Origin: Ornithinibacillus caprae
GTDB lineage: Bacteria; Bacillota; Bacilli; Bacillales; Amphibacillaceae
DNA: 64,000 bases
Direction: 5' to 3'
Assembly: GCF_009728145.1 (NCBI RefSeq)
Contig: NZ_WOCA01000001.1
Span: forward strand, 470,368-534,367
Both the position numbers and the translations under genes were made by a program. Positions 45,197 to 54,903 of the stretch are shown one piece after another. The stretch's first letter is position 1, and each line of letters starts with the position of its first letter. The notes beneath the pieces are model-generated. The model was not told the origin of the DNA. It made no database searches and was given only the letters and a program-made list of their open reading frames with translations.

Positions 45197-45197
45197 T

Positions 45198-45246
45198 AAA
45201 AAAACCTTTTCATTAGCTTTTAGGCTAATGAAAAGGTTTTTTTTGT
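45198..45246 (+). terminator. Terminator of rnpB
   Basis: A perfect stem of about 19 bp (AAAACC..CATTAGC against GCTAATG..GGTTTT) with a 6-base loop and T8 tail. Confidence 0.92.
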
Positions 45247-45298
45247 GTCTATATGGTAAACTAATAGAAGCATATCATTAAAAGAAGGGATCATATTC

Positions 45299-46438
45299 AT
45301 GGCACAAACAATTACATTAATTGCAACAGCTGCAATGGGACTAGAGTCTGTTGTAGCAGACGAGGTAAGAAATCTTGGGTATGACGTCAAAGTAGATAAC
45401 GGAAAAGTTATTTTTGATGCTCCTGCATCTGCTATTCCACGCTGTAATTTATGGCTTCGAACTGCAGATCGCGTAAAGATACTTGTTGGAGAATTTAAAG
45501 CAACAAGCTTTGATGACCTTTTTGAGGGAACAAAAGCACTCCCATGGGAGAGATTTATTGAGGAAGATGGTAAGTTTCCTGTATCAGGAAAATCAGTCAA
45601 ATCCACCTTATATAGTGTACCTGATTGCCAAGCCATCGTTAAAAAAGCAATTGTAGAACGATTGAAGTTAAAACATGGTGTAGTCTCTAACATGCCTGAA
45701 ACTGGAGCATTGTATAAAGTGGAAGTATCTCTTTTGAAAGATATTGTTCAGCTTACATTGGATACATCTGGAGCTGGATTACATAAGCGTGGCTACCGGG
45801 TAGGACAAGGAGAGGCCCCATTAAAAGAAACATTAGCTGCAGCACTAATATTACTTACAAATTGGAAGCCAGAATATACTTTAGTTGATCCGTTTTGTGG
45901 ATCCGGTACGATTGCTATTGAAGCAGCAATGATCGGACAAAATATCGCTCCAGGTTTTAATCGGGAATTCAGTTCTGAGGATTGGGGATTCATGAAACAA
46001 AAACATTGGGACGATGCATTTCAAGAGGCGGAAGATCAGGCTAAGTATGACCAACCTTTAGATATTATTGGTTCCGATATTGATCATAAAATGATTCAGA
46101 TCGCTAGTGAGAATGGTAAAGAAGCTGGTTTAGCTGATCTAATTACCTGGAAACAAATGCAAGTGAAGGATTTATCATTAAAAACGGATAATGGTTATAT
46201 AGTAGGGAATCCACCATATGGTCAACGGATAGGTGACAAAGAAGAAGTAAGTAAGATGTATAGTGATTTAGGTACGGTTATGAAGAAACACCCTTCATGG
46301 AGCGTATATATCCTGACTGCATTTGAAGAGTTTGAAAAATTTTATGGAAGTAAAGCTACAAAGAAACGAAAGTTATTTAATGGATTTATTAAAACAGATT
46401 ACTATCAATACTTCGGGAGAAAGGTAGAGGGGGAGTAA
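45299..46438 (+). CDS. ypsC: THUMP-domain rRNA methyltransferase YpsC (RlmL family)
   Basis: The 379-residue protein has an N-terminal ferredoxin-like/THUMP RNA-binding region (about 1-160) and a SAM methyltransferase with VDPFCGSGTIAIEAAMIG near 200 and the N6/N2 methyltransferase motif NPPYG near 303. It belongs to the RlmL/YpsC family that methylates guanosine in 23S rRNA. RBS is AGAAGGGATCATATTC. The carboxypeptidase gene follows after 3 bases. Confidence 0.92.
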   Translation: MAQTITLIATAAMGLESVVADEVRNLGYDVKVDNGKVIFDAPASAIPRCNLWLRTADRVKILVGEFKATSFDDLFEGTKALPWERFIEEDGKFPVSGKSVKSTLYSVPDCQAIVKKAIVERLKLKHGVVSNMPETGALYKVEVSLLKDIVQLTLDTSGAGLHKRGYRVGQGEAPLKETLAAALILLTNWKPEYTLVDPFCGSGTIAIEAAMIGQNIAPGFNREFSSEDWGFMKQKHWDDAFQEAEDQAKYDQPLDIIGSDIDHKMIQIASENGKEAGLADLITWKQMQVKDLSLKTDNGYIVGNPPYGQRIGDKEEVSKMYSDLGTVMKKHPSWSVYILTAFEEFEKFYGSKATKKRKLFNGFIKTDYYQYFGRKVEGE

Positions 46439-46441
46439 TAG

Positions 46442-47938
46442 ATGTCAAACCAATCAGTAGAAACACAATTTCGTGAATTGTTAAAAGAACAAACTGCATA
46501 TAAGGAAGCAATATCATTAACACACTGGGATATGCGGACTAAAATTCCGAAAAAAGGCGTGGAACAACGTTCTGAAGTAGTAGGATTTTTAGCAGAAAAA
46601 TTACATCAATTAGAAACATCTGATCGTTTTAAGGAATTGCTAGATGAATTAAATGGTACCCCTACAGATGATGTGATGAAAAGGGCCGTAGAGGAAAGTC
46701 TAGAAACGTACGAAAGAAATCGGAAAATACCGAATGAAGAATTTAAACAATATGTCATGCTACAATCAAAATCAGAATCTATTTGGCAAGAAGCAAGGGA
46801 AAAAGCCGATTTCTCATTGTTTCAACCTTATTTAGAAAAGCTTGTTGATTATAATAAGAAATTTGCTACTTACTGGGGATATGAGGACAATATTTATGAT
46901 GCGTTATTACATAATTATGAACCAGGAGTAACAACGAAAACACTAGACGAAGTTTTTCCGAAGCTTAGAAAGTCGTTAACAGATCTCGTAGAAAGAATTA
47001 ACCAGAGTTCTGTAAAACCAGATCCATCTGTCTTACAAGGCCACTTTCCAAAGCAGGATCAGGAAGCATTTAGTATTGAAATACTGAAAAAAATGGGATA
47101 TGACTTTGAGGCAGGAAGACTAGATGATACTATACACCCATTCGCTATCTCGTTAAATCAAAATGATGTGCGTATTACTACTAGGTATGATGAAGAAGAT
47201 TTCCGTATGGCTGTTTTTGGTACGATACATGAAGGTGGACACGCGTTATATGAACAAAACATTGATGCTAAATTAGCAAACACACCGTTAGCTACTGGGA
47301 CTTCAATGGGCATTCATGAATCACAATCATTATTCTGGGAGAATTTCCTTGGTCGAAATAAAGATTTCTGGCAGTCTCATTATGAATTATTTAAAAATTA
47401 TGCACCAACACAATTTGAACAAGTTTCATTAGATAAATTCTATCAAGCAGTTAACGAAGTAAAACCATCTTTTATTCGAATCGAAGCAGATGAGTTAACG
47501 TATCCATTGCATATCATGATTCGTTATGAGCTAGAAAAAGCATTGATCAATAGTGAAATAGAGGTCAAAGATTTACCCAAATTGTGGAATGAAAAGATGG
47601 TAGATTATTTAGGGATTGAACCACCTACAGATCGTGAAGGCGTCCTTCAAGATATCCACTGGGCTGGTGGAGATTTTGGTTATTTCCCTTCTTATGCATT
47701 AGGTTATATGTATGCTGCGCAATTTAAAAATGTCATGGAGAAAGAATTAAACATAAAGGATATCATTGCTTCTGGTGACTTTGCTCCTATTAGACAATGG
47801 TTAACTAAAAACGTACATCAATACGGAAAAATGAAAAAACCGTTACAGATCATTGAAGATGTTACAAATGAACAGTTAAATCCAGATTATTTAGTAGCAT
47901 ATTTAACCGAGAAGTATTCGAGTATATACAGCTTGTAA
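46442..47938 (+). CDS. ypwA: M32 family metallocarboxypeptidase (YpwA-like)
   Basis: This thermostable-carboxypeptidase family enzyme removes C-terminal residues. The 498-residue, all-helical protein has the zinc motif HEGGHALYEQ near residue 262, the third ligand in MGIHESQSLFWENFLGR near 292, and family motif RYELEKALI. It is cytoplasmic, with no signal peptide. It follows ypsC in the same transcript, as in B. subtilis. Confidence 0.95.
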   Translation: MSNQSVETQFRELLKEQTAYKEAISLTHWDMRTKIPKKGVEQRSEVVGFLAEKLHQLETSDRFKELLDELNGTPTDDVMKRAVEESLETYERNRKIPNEEFKQYVMLQSKSESIWQEAREKADFSLFQPYLEKLVDYNKKFATYWGYEDNIYDALLHNYEPGVTTKTLDEVFPKLRKSLTDLVERINQSSVKPDPSVLQGHFPKQDQEAFSIEILKKMGYDFEAGRLDDTIHPFAISLNQNDVRITTRYDEEDFRMAVFGTIHEGGHALYEQNIDAKLANTPLATGTSMGIHESQSLFWENFLGRNKDFWQSHYELFKNYAPTQFEQVSLDKFYQAVNEVKPSFIRIEADELTYPLHIMIRYELEKALINSEIEVKDLPKLWNEKMVDYLGIEPPTDREGVLQDIHWAGGDFGYFPSYALGYMYAAQFKNVMEKELNIKDIIASGDFAPIRQWLTKNVHQYGKMKKPLQIIEDVTNEQLNPDYLVAYLTEKYSSIYSL

Positions 47939-48005
47939 AGACATGTAGAATAGGAATAAGTTAACTGGTAATGTTTAGATTAGTACAACATTATAATTCG
48001 TATAG

Positions 48006-48052
48006 AAACTCACACATTAATTCGGATATGAATTCACTGTGTGAGTTTTTTG
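48006..48052 (+). terminator. Terminator after the M32 carboxypeptidase gene
   Basis: AAACTCACACA (48006-48016) pairs with TGTGTGAGTTT (48038-48048), with an inner AATTC/GAATT stem, then T's. Confidence 0.88.
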
Positions 48053-48173
48053 TTTAGAAGGAGAGGTTTCTACTGAACATTATTGGAACGATAACAAATC
48101 ATTTACAAATAGCTGTTATAAGGGAAAGGTTGGAATGGATATTAGGAATGTTTGTTCTTCTTCAACAAAAGAT

Positions 48174-48250
48174 AAAGGAGCTTGAAATCAAGCTCCTTTC
48201 CTATCCTTCATATGGTAAGCCAAGTCATTCGCCAGAAAGATTGGCGAATG
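48174..48250 (-). terminator. Two hairpins downstream of the ba3 oxidase operon
   Basis: Read on the minus strand, a 9-bp stem (48250-48242 / 48234-48226) is followed by an 11-bp stem (48199-48189 / 48184-48174) and a T-rich tail. The second is the likely terminator; the first may protect the mRNA 3' end. The remaining sequence of 48053-48338 holds no convincing gene. Confidence 0.65.
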
Positions 48251-48338
48251 CCAAGCTTCTACTAAATTTATCATGTAATTTTTATAGAATTTTGCTTTAT
48301 ACACCTCACAACGAACACGTTTGGGATAGCCCTATTCT

Positions 48339-50030
48339 TTAATTATTTCCAATTGGCCAATCAAACGGTACAGATCCTGGAGGTGAATTTTGAATAATAT
48401 CTACAAATGGAATGGTATAAGCAAATAGAATTAATGCCACTGTAATTCCAATCCATAGCTTCCAATTCTCGAACCATTTTGGTGTTGGCTCTGCATCTTC
48501 TTCTTCCTCTGCAATTGGGAATTCTTCTTCTCCTTTTGGAGCAAAGAAAGCCAATTTAACAAAGATATATACCATTAAGATAATACCTATAAATAGAATT
48601 GTTCCACCTATAGCTTGGGCCATCTGGTATCCAATCCATTCTGTTACTTGCTCACCACCGCCATACTCTGAATAAGAAGAGCGTCTTGGTGCACCTAATA
48701 AACCTTGAATATGCATGGCACCAGACATTATGGTCATACCTATTGTCCAAACGATAGTTTGAATAATACCTAATTTATTAATCTTTTTTGTTAACGTTCT
48801 ACCTGTAAGATGTGGAATTAACCAATAAGATATACCAAAAAACGTTAACATTACGGTTGTTGCAACGGTAAGGTGGAAATGACCTGTTACCCAAATTGTA
48901 TTATGAATTACCGCATTCATTTGGTGAGATGCATTTATTAAACCACCAGCTCCTCCAGGAATAAATGCTAACATACCTACAAATGGTGCAAAGAAACGTA
49001 CATCTTTCCATGGAAGATGTTTAAACCAACCGAATAAACCACCAAATCCTTTACGTCGACCAGTAATTTCAAATGTAGCAAACATAGAGAATGCTGTCAT
49101 TAAGCTTGGTATAGCAACCATAAAGGTTAAAACTACTTGAATAAATTTCCAAGTTGCATCAATTCCAGGCTCTACTAATTGATGGTGGAAACCAACCGGA
49201 ATAGAGAAGAATAAGAATAGAACAAAAGACATCCTTGCTAGTGAATCACTAAAGATCTTCCCACCGATAATCTTTGGAATAACTGCATACCACGCCATAT
49301 AAGCTGGTAATAACCAGAAATAAACTAGTGGATGTCCAAAATACCAGAATAACGTTCTACTTACTAATACATTAATGGTTTCTGCATAACCAAGTGACCA
49401 AGGAATAAATTGAATTAGTACGGTAGCTGCCACACCAAGAGAAGCAATAAACCATAATAATGTATTAATTGTGACCATAAAAGCTAATAATGGTGTTTTT
49501 TCACCAGGATGAGCTTTTTTCCATAGATATACCTGACGCCAGTTAACAAATCCTGCAACCCAACTACCTACAACGACTAATGCTAAACCAATATAGAATA
49601 CTGGATGAGCTTTTAATGGTGCATAGAAAGTATATAATACACTTGCTTTTCCTAGTAATATAGTTACTGCAGTCATGACGGTTCCGATGACCATCACCCA
49701 AAACGCTAGCCAAGCAACTTTACGTTGTTTGTCGGAGATTCCAACTGTTTTTCCCATGAGAGAGAAGTGAAATCCGATAATAAAGTAGGTTGTTAATACA
49801 AGCCCAAGAATAACACCATGTACGGTTAGAACTTGATAGTAATCGATACCCCAAGGTAACGTGAATCTTCCAGATCTTACGAATACTTGTAGTAGTCCCA
49901 TTAATCCACCAATGAATAAAGAAATAAATGCAACATAGATAAAGGACATATACAGTCTAGACTCAGGCTTAGATATTGGTAAACTCTCTGTTTGAGTAGA
50001 CGATGATACATTTAACTTTTTAATTGCCAT
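48339..50030 (-). CDS. ba3-type cytochrome c oxidase subunit I
   Basis: The 563-residue protein has about 12-13 membrane helices and haem/copper ligands of a type B haem-copper oxidase: His in TVHGVILG (near 69), YFGHPLVYFWLLPAY with CuB His near 234, and the SHQMNAVIHNTIWVTGHFHLT region near 370-390 with further ligands. It resembles Thermus CbaA and Bacillus ba3 subunit I rather than caa3 or aa3 quinol oxidase. RBS GGAGGTGTATGAATA. It overlaps the subunit II stop (TAATG). It can take electrons from cytochrome c reduced by QcrABC. Confidence 0.92.
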   Translation of the reverse strand: MAIKKLNVSSSTQTESLPISKPESRLYMSFIYVAFISLFIGGLMGLLQVFVRSGRFTLPWGIDYYQVLTVHGVILGLVLTTYFIIGFHFSLMGKTVGISDKQRKVAWLAFWVMVIGTVMTAVTILLGKASVLYTFYAPLKAHPVFYIGLALVVVGSWVAGFVNWRQVYLWKKAHPGEKTPLLAFMVTINTLLWFIASLGVAATVLIQFIPWSLGYAETINVLVSRTLFWYFGHPLVYFWLLPAYMAWYAVIPKIIGGKIFSDSLARMSFVLFLFFSIPVGFHHQLVEPGIDATWKFIQVVLTFMVAIPSLMTAFSMFATFEITGRRKGFGGLFGWFKHLPWKDVRFFAPFVGMLAFIPGGAGGLINASHQMNAVIHNTIWVTGHFHLTVATTVMLTFFGISYWLIPHLTGRTLTKKINKLGIIQTIVWTIGMTIMSGAMHIQGLLGAPRRSSYSEYGGGEQVTEWIGYQMAQAIGGTILFIGIILMVYIFVKLAFFAPKGEEEFPIAEEEEDAEPTPKWFENWKLWIGITVALILFAYTIPFVDIIQNSPPGSVPFDWPIGNN

Positions 50031-50533
50031 TATTCATACACCTCCACAGTTGCGTACATCAAGTGATGCCCAACCCCACAATATTCATTACACACAATCG
50101 TATATTCACCTGATTTATTCATTACTGTTTCAAGACTACTAATGTATCCTGGTTCTACCATCATATTTACATTTGTACCTGCAACATTAAATCCATGTAC
50201 TACATCAGGTGTTGTTACTTGAAATAAAACAGTTGATCCTTTTGGTATTCGAATATGTTTTACAGGATTTCCTTCCTCGTCCTTACCTAGATCATAATTA
50301 AATGCAGAAGCAACGATGTTAACGATATATTTATCATCATCTACTTTTGTAAGACCTAAATTTTCTTCTTGAAAAGCTTCATGTGCTTCAATGTTATTAG
50401 GGTCAATAGTAACTCCATGACTTTGAGGATGAGTACCTTGCCAAAAAGCTCCATAACCTAGTATAAGTAAGAAAGCAATTAACGAACCAATTCCGAATAC
50501 AAGCCATATTTTTTCATATTTGTGTAAATGCAT
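50030..50533 (-). CDS. ba3-type cytochrome c oxidase subunit II
   Basis: The 167-residue protein has one N-terminal membrane helix (about residues 11-33) and an external cupredoxin with the CuA site: VVHGFNVAG, CNEYCGVGHHLM (two Cys, His, Met, near 149-160). It receives electrons from cytochrome c. It lacks the fused cytochrome c domain of caa3 enzymes. Translationally coupled to subunit I. Confidence 0.93.
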   Translation of the reverse strand: MHLHKYEKIWLVFGIGSLIAFLLILGYGAFWQGTHPQSHGVTIDPNNIEAHEAFQEENLGLTKVDDDKYIVNIVASAFNYDLGKDEEGNPVKHIRIPKGSTVLFQVTTPDVVHGFNVAGTNVNMMVEPGYISSLETVMNKSGEYTIVCNEYCGVGHHLMYATVEVYE

Positions 50534-50555
50534 GTTTTTTCACTCCTTCTTTCCA

Positions 50556-50705
50556 TCATCTTGAAATAAATAATGCAAATGCGCCTGCCCAGCTTAAAAC
50601 TAGAAATAATCCAAGTAGCATTACGGATATAAACGTACCCTTTAAGCTAGGAGTCTCTTTTTCCTTTTTTTCTTCTGCTAGTTTTTTTTCTTCCATTCCA
50701 CTCAT
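50556..50705 (-). CDS. Cytochrome c oxidase subunit IIa-like peptide
   Basis: The 49-residue protein has a charged Lys/Glu N-terminus and one C-terminal membrane helix (SVMLLGLFLVLSWAGAFALF). Position directly before subunit II and this shape match the ba3 oxidase subunit IIa family, which replaces the missing helix of subunit II in type B oxidases. The start at 50705 follows AAAGGAGTTGAAAAA. It is the first gene of the operon. Confidence 0.8.
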   Translation of the reverse strand: MSGMEEKKLAEEKKEKETPSLKGTFISVMLLGLFLVLSWAGAFALFISR

Positions 50706-50943
50706 TTTTTTCAACTCCTTTTGCTGTAAATCTGTATCTGTTTTCATCATACACAATTTGTAAACCTAAGTTATCCGTTAGATTGACGTTTCACAAATTG
50801 TTCAAATCCCTTGATACAAGCGGTTTTTATGGTTTTTCTAACTTTTTTGTTAAATAAGTTTGTGAAGACAATGTGAATAAAAACGTAATATTTTGCGAAA
50901 ACGAGCACAAAATAAACCCAAAAACATGAGTTTGGGTGAGGTA

Positions 50944-52032
50944 ATGACATATATTTGCTCAGTTGGGTTAGGCATTCCAAAATTTAATTTAGCGCAGAAT
51001 AAAATAAAAGGATTAGTTGAAAATATATTTACATATTCAAAACGAGAGGTAGATCGATTACTTCCAGTTTTTGATCATGCTCAAATCAAACAAAGACAAT
51101 TTGTAGTGGAAGAGGAATGGTTTACGAAAACACATCGCTTTGAAGAAAAGAATGATCTATATTCAAAATTCGCAATTTCCTATTCGTTAGAAGCGATCGA
51201 TAATTGTTTAAAAAATAGGGATTATCTTACCAAGGATATCGCCTACGAAGAAATTGATATGATTATATTTGTTTCTAGTACAGGTATATCAACTCCATCA
51301 ATAGATGCACATCTGCTAAATGAACGACCATTTCGAGAGGATATTTTCCGGATGCCATTATGGGGGTTAGGTTGTGCTGGTGGGGCAATTGGGTTATCTC
51401 GTGCCCATGATTGGATCAGAGCTAATCCTAGTAAAACGGTATTGATAATCTGTTGTGAACTATGTAGTTTAACATTCCAAAAAGATGATATGAGGAAGAG
51501 CAATTTAGTTGGGACAGCATTATTCGGAGATGGTATTAGTGCTGTCTTATTAGCTGGAGAAAATTCTTCCATACTTTCCTATCAAAAAACTAGGATGCCA
51601 AAAATTATTAAAACTAGTTCGATTACGAAGAAAAATAGCATTTCTATTATGGGTTGGAAAATAACGGATCAAGGGTTTGAAGTAATATTTTCAAAAAGTA
51701 TACCAGCACAGGTTCAAACAGTTTGGAAAGATCATATCAAACGATTTCTAGAGGATAATCAACTAACTGCTCAAGAGGTTTATTCCTATATTGCTCATCC
51801 TGGTGGAAAAAAAGTATTAGAAGCAATGGAAGAATCATTAGCGATACCGAGTGACAAACTGCTTTACTCTCATGAAGTGTTAGCCAATCATGGAAATATG
51901 TCTTCTCCAACAGTTATCTATGTACTAAATGAGTGGATGCAAACATCGATTCAAAACAATGAAAAAAGTATTATATCAGCATTAGGACCGGGATTTAGTT
52001 CCGAATTATTATTGGTAGAATGGAATGGATGA
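50944..52032 (+). CDS. bcsA: Type III polyketide synthase (BcsA/BpsA)
   Basis: This chalcone-synthase-like enzyme condenses long acyl-CoA with malonyl-CoA. The 362-residue thiolase fold has catalytic Cys in WGLGCAGGAIGL near 140, His in IAHPGGKKVLE near 292 and Asn in LANHGNMSSPT near 326. B. subtilis BpsA makes alkylpyrones that YpbQ methylates; the same pair is here. ATG 50944 gives MTYICSVGLGIP, aligned with the family; upstream in-frame starts lack ribosome binding sites, although GGGTGAGG is close to this ATG. Confidence 0.93.
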   Translation: MTYICSVGLGIPKFNLAQNKIKGLVENIFTYSKREVDRLLPVFDHAQIKQRQFVVEEEWFTKTHRFEEKNDLYSKFAISYSLEAIDNCLKNRDYLTKDIAYEEIDMIIFVSSTGISTPSIDAHLLNERPFREDIFRMPLWGLGCAGGAIGLSRAHDWIRANPSKTVLIICCELCSLTFQKDDMRKSNLVGTALFGDGISAVLLAGENSSILSYQKTRMPKIIKTSSITKKNSISIMGWKITDQGFEVIFSKSIPAQVQTVWKDHIKRFLEDNQLTAQEVYSYIAHPGGKKVLEAMEESLAIPSDKLLYSHEVLANHGNMSSPTVIYVLNEWMQTSIQNNEKSIISALGPGFSSELLLVEWNG

Positions 52033-52556
52033 ATATGACAACATGGATGTGGATACTTATTTTTTTTATTATTTGTCAACGACTCGTTGAGCTATTAATT
52101 GCCAAAAGTAATGAAAAGTGGATGAAGGATAGGGGAGGAATTGAGAAGGGAGAGGAGCATTATAAATGGTTTATCTACTTACATTGTCTCTTTTTCCTTT
52201 CTGTGATGGTTGAGGTAATGATTAATGGAAAGCCCAACCATCAGTTAAACTATGCATTCTTCTTTATATTTATAGCAGCTCAATTATGTAGAATATGGTG
52301 TATCTATACGTTAGGAAGGTTTTGGAACACGAAAATAATTGTCTTACCAAGAGTTGCATTGATTAAAAAAGGGCCATATAAATATGTTAAGCACCCAAAC
52401 TATATCATAGTTGCAGTCGAATTATTTATTATACCAATGCTTTTTGGTGCATATATTTCAGCTTTCATTTTCCCTGTTCTTCACATTCTATTATTAAAGA
52501 TCCGAATTCCAAGTGAAGAAAAGGCTTTAGCAAAAGCAACTTTATCAAAACCATAA
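52029..52556 (+). CDS. ypbQ: Isoprenylcysteine methyltransferase-type alkylpyrone O-methyltransferase YpbQ
   Basis: The roughly 175-residue protein has four or five membrane helices and the ICMT motif GPYKYVKHPNYI near 120 with the SAM-binding His-Pro, plus C-terminal RIPSEEKAL. In B. subtilis YpbQ methylates alkylpyrones made by BpsA. The start may be ATG 52029, overlapping the bcsA stop as ATGA, or ATG 52020; neither has a strong ribosome binding site, so coupling to bcsA is likely. Confidence 0.88.
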   Translation: MNMTTWMWILIFFIICQRLVELLIAKSNEKWMKDRGGIEKGEEHYKWFIYLHCLFFLSVMVEVMINGKPNHQLNYAFFFIFIAAQLCRIWCIYTLGRFWNTKIIVLPRVALIKKGPYKYVKHPNYIIVAVELFIIPMLFGAYISAFIFPVLHILLLKIRIPSEEKALAKATLSKP

Positions 52557-52565
52557 ATAACGTTA

Positions 52566-52610
52566 AAAACTAAGGTTTTTGCTTAGCCTTAGCAAATACC
52601 TAAGTTTTAC
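52566..52610 (+). terminator. Terminator after ypbQ
   Basis: An imperfect long stem: AAAACTAAGGT against ACCTAAGTTTT with an inner TTTGCT/AGCAAA, then TTTT. Confidence 0.65.
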
Positions 52611-52625
52611 TTACACAGTACTAAC

Positions 52626-52659
52626 CAAAAAAAGCGGTAATCCAAACAAGATTACCGCT
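52626..52659 (-). terminator. Terminator of the cold-shock gene
   Basis: On the minus strand a 10-bp stem (52659-52650 / 52642-52633) is followed by T7. Confidence 0.85.
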
Positions 52660-52676
52660 ATCTTTTATATTTTTAT

Positions 52677-52877
52677 TTATTTCTTTTCAACGTTAGCTGC
52701 TTGTGGACCACGTTCACCTTCAACGATTTCAAAAGTTACTTCTTGTCCTTCTTCAAGCGTTTTGAAACCTTCTCCTTGGATAGCTGAATAATGCACGAAT
52801 ACATCATTTCCACCCTCAACTTGAATAAATCCGTAACCTTTTTCTGCGTTGAACCATTTTACTACTCCGTTTTCCAT
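52677..52877 (-). CDS. cspD: Cold-shock protein (CspB/CspD family)
   Basis: The 66-residue OB-fold RNA chaperone has RNP1 KGYGFIQV (residues 13-20) and RNP2 VFVHYSAI (26-33). It melts mRNA structure at low temperature. ATG at 52877 follows AGGAGGATTATTTAC. The mRNA leader is about 155 bases, typical of cold-shock genes. Which Bacillus paralogue it corresponds to (B, C or D) is uncertain. Confidence 0.95.
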   Translation of the reverse strand: MENGVVKWFNAEKGYGFIQVEGGNDVFVHYSAIQGEGFKTLEEGQEVTFEIVEGERGPQAANVEKK

Positions 52878-53039
52878 GTAAATAATCCTCCTAAAAACTT
52901 TCACGTAAAACGTGTTAATACAAATCAGATCAAAGAAATAAAAAAAGGCAACATCTGAATAGAAGGTTGGATCAAACTTTCATCCACTTCTATAGAAGTT
53001 ACCACTTTTTCATGACCCAAATCCTCTTTGCTTGTGTTA

Positions 53040-53068
53040 AATATAGCTTATTTTTTTCTGTCAGTCAA
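53040..53068 (-). promoter_or_regulatory. Promoter and long leader of the cold-shock gene
   Basis: On the minus strand TTGACT (53068-53063), 17 bases and TATATT (53045-53040). Transcription would start near 53033, leaving a 155-base leader that includes a CACGT/ACGTG hairpin at 52902-52914 just before the ribosome binding site. Confidence 0.6.
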
Positions 53069-53140
53069 GAAATTATCATCTAAATTGCCTGAATAATCTC
53101 ATCATGAACTTAACAACATTTTAAATAAGCTACTTTCAAT

Positions 53141-53154
53141 TGAAAGCGCTTATT
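53141..53154 (+). promoter_or_regulatory. Possible cre (CcpA) site upstream of fhs
   Basis: TGAAAGCGCTTATT matches the catabolite-response consensus TGWAARCGYTWNCW-type core well except at the last two bases. It overlaps a 14-bp perfect palindrome CTTTCAATTGAAAG (53133-53146). It lies about 80 bases before fhs. Confidence 0.4.
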
Positions 53155-53232
53155 AAAAGTATGCCAATTATATGTTCAAATTATACATTATACGTTAAAC
53201 TAATGATATCTGAATAAAAGGGAGGATTTTTC

Positions 53233-54903
53233 ATGCTAACAGATATTGAAATCGCACAACAATCAACATTAAAACCAATAAGGGAAATTACAGAGAATTT
53301 AGGTCTATCTGAACAAGATTGGGAACCATATGGCCATACAAAAGCTAAACTATCTGATCAATTAGTGGAAAAATTAGCTGACCGACCAGATGGTAAAATA
53401 ATATTGGTTACCTCCATTAATCCAACTCCTGCAGGTGAAGGAAAATCAACTGTTACTGTTGGGTTAGGACAAGCGTTAAATAAAATCGGTCAAAAAGCTA
53501 TTATTGCACTACGAGAACCTTCTTTAGGACCAGTCATGGGATTAAAGGGAGGGGCTGCTGGTGGGGGTTACTCACAAGTTCTTCCAATGGAGGATATTAA
53601 TTTACATTTTACAGGTGACCTTCATGCAATAACAAGTGCGAACAATGCACTTGCTGCAATGATCGACAATCATATTCACCGTGGTAACGAACTTAATATT
53701 GACCCCAGAAGAATTGAATGGAAGCGTGTCATGGACATGAACGACCGAGCACTAAGACAAATAGTCGTTGGGTTAGGTGGACCTTTACGTGGCGTTCCAA
53801 GAGAAGACGGCTTTAATATTACAGTAGCTTCTGAAATTATGGCAATTCTTTGTTTAGCAAAGGATCTAAAGGATTTAAAAGAGAGAATTTCAAAAATTGT
53901 AATTGGATATACATATGATGAAGAGCCAGTTACGGTGAAAGACCTTAAAGTCGAAGGAGCATTAATATTATTGTTAAAGGATGCTATTAAACCAAATCTC
54001 GTTCAGACAACAGAGAATACTCCTGCTATCATACATGGTGGTCCATTTGCCAATATTGCTCATGGGTGTAATAGTCTAATCGCGACGAAAACAGCAGCAA
54101 AACTAGGTGACTATGTAGTAACGGAAGCTGGATTTGGAGCCGATTTAGGTGCAGAGAAATTTTTAGATATAAAAACAAGAGCTGGAGATTTCGAACCTGA
54201 TGCGGTGGTTATTGTTGCAACTGTAAGAGCATTAAAAATGCATGGTGGCGTTTCAAAAGATCGTCTAACCGAAGAAAATGTAGATGCTTTAAAAGAAGGA
54301 ATGAAAAACTTAGAGAAGCACATTGAAACCATTCAATCATTTGGACTTCCTTTTGTAATTGCAATCAATAAATTTCCTACAGATACAGAAGCTGAAACAA
54401 CCACGATTGAATCATGGTGTAAATCACGAGATATTGAAGTTGCTCTAACAGAGGTTTGGGCGAAAGGCGGAGAAGGTGGTGTAGAATTAGCTGAAAAAGT
54501 AATTCAAAAAACCAAATCGGATGATAGAAGTTTCCAACGTATATATGATTTAAGTGATTCTATAGAAGATAAAATCCGTAAAATTGCTCAAAACGTATAT
54601 GGTGCTGATGGTATCGAGCTTTCTTCAAAAGCTAAAAAACAAATTGCCCTCTATGAAAAAAATGGGTGGGGAGAAATGCCGGTTTGTATGGCAAAAACGC
54701 AATATTCATTGTCAGATGACCCTGCTTTAGTAGGCAGACCGAGTGGCTTTATGATAACTATTAGAGAGTTACGTCCATCTGTTGGTGCTGGTTTTATCGT
54801 TGTTTTAACCGGTGATGTAATGACAATGCCAGGACTTCCAAAAAAACCTGCAGCATTGAACATGGATGTTACTGAAGATGGAAAGGTCGTAGGATTGTTT
54901 TAA
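53233..54903 (+). CDS. fhs: Formate--tetrahydrofolate ligase
   Basis: Fhs makes 10-formyl-THF from formate, ATP and THF. The 556-residue protein has the ATP loop [18 protein letters not shown] near residues 65-82 and signatures [20 protein letters not shown] and AFGADLG-type [14 protein letters not shown]. subtilis 168 lacks fhs, whereas other Bacillaceae have it. RBS is AAGGGAGGATTTTTC. It overlaps the next gene by one base (TAATG). Confidence 0.97.
   Translation: MLTDIEIAQQSTLKPIREITENLGLSEQDWEPYGHTKAKLSDQLVEKLADRPDGKIILVTSINPTPAGEGKSTVTVGLGQALNKIGQKAIIALREPSLGPVMGLKGGAAGGGYSQVLPMEDINLHFTGDLHAITSANNALAAMIDNHIHRGNELNIDPRRIEWKRVMDMNDRALRQIVVGLGGPLRGVPREDGFNITVASEIMAILCLAKDLKDLKERISKIVIGYTYDEEPVTVKDLKVEGALILLLKDAIKPNLVQTTENTPAIIHGGPFANIAHGCNSLIATKTAAKLGDYVVTEAGFGADLGAEKFLDIKTRAGDFEPDAVVIVATVRALKMHGGVSKDRLTEENVDALKEGMKNLEKHIETIQSFGLPFVIAINKFPTDTEAETTTIESWCKSRDIEVALTEVWAKGGEGGVELAEKVIQKTKSDDRSFQRIYDLSDSIEDKIRKIAQNVYGADGIELSSKAKKQIALYEKNGWGEMPVCMAKTQYSLSDDPALVGRPSGFMITIRELRPSVGAGFIVVLTGDVMTMPGLPKKPAALNMDVTEDGKVVGLF

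Noticed and set aside
48130..48342. 70-codon open frame, extendable upstream to a CTG behind AAGGAGAGG
   Set aside because: It runs through two hairpins that serve the opposite-strand oxidase operon, has a non-standard or weak start and no recognisable similarity.
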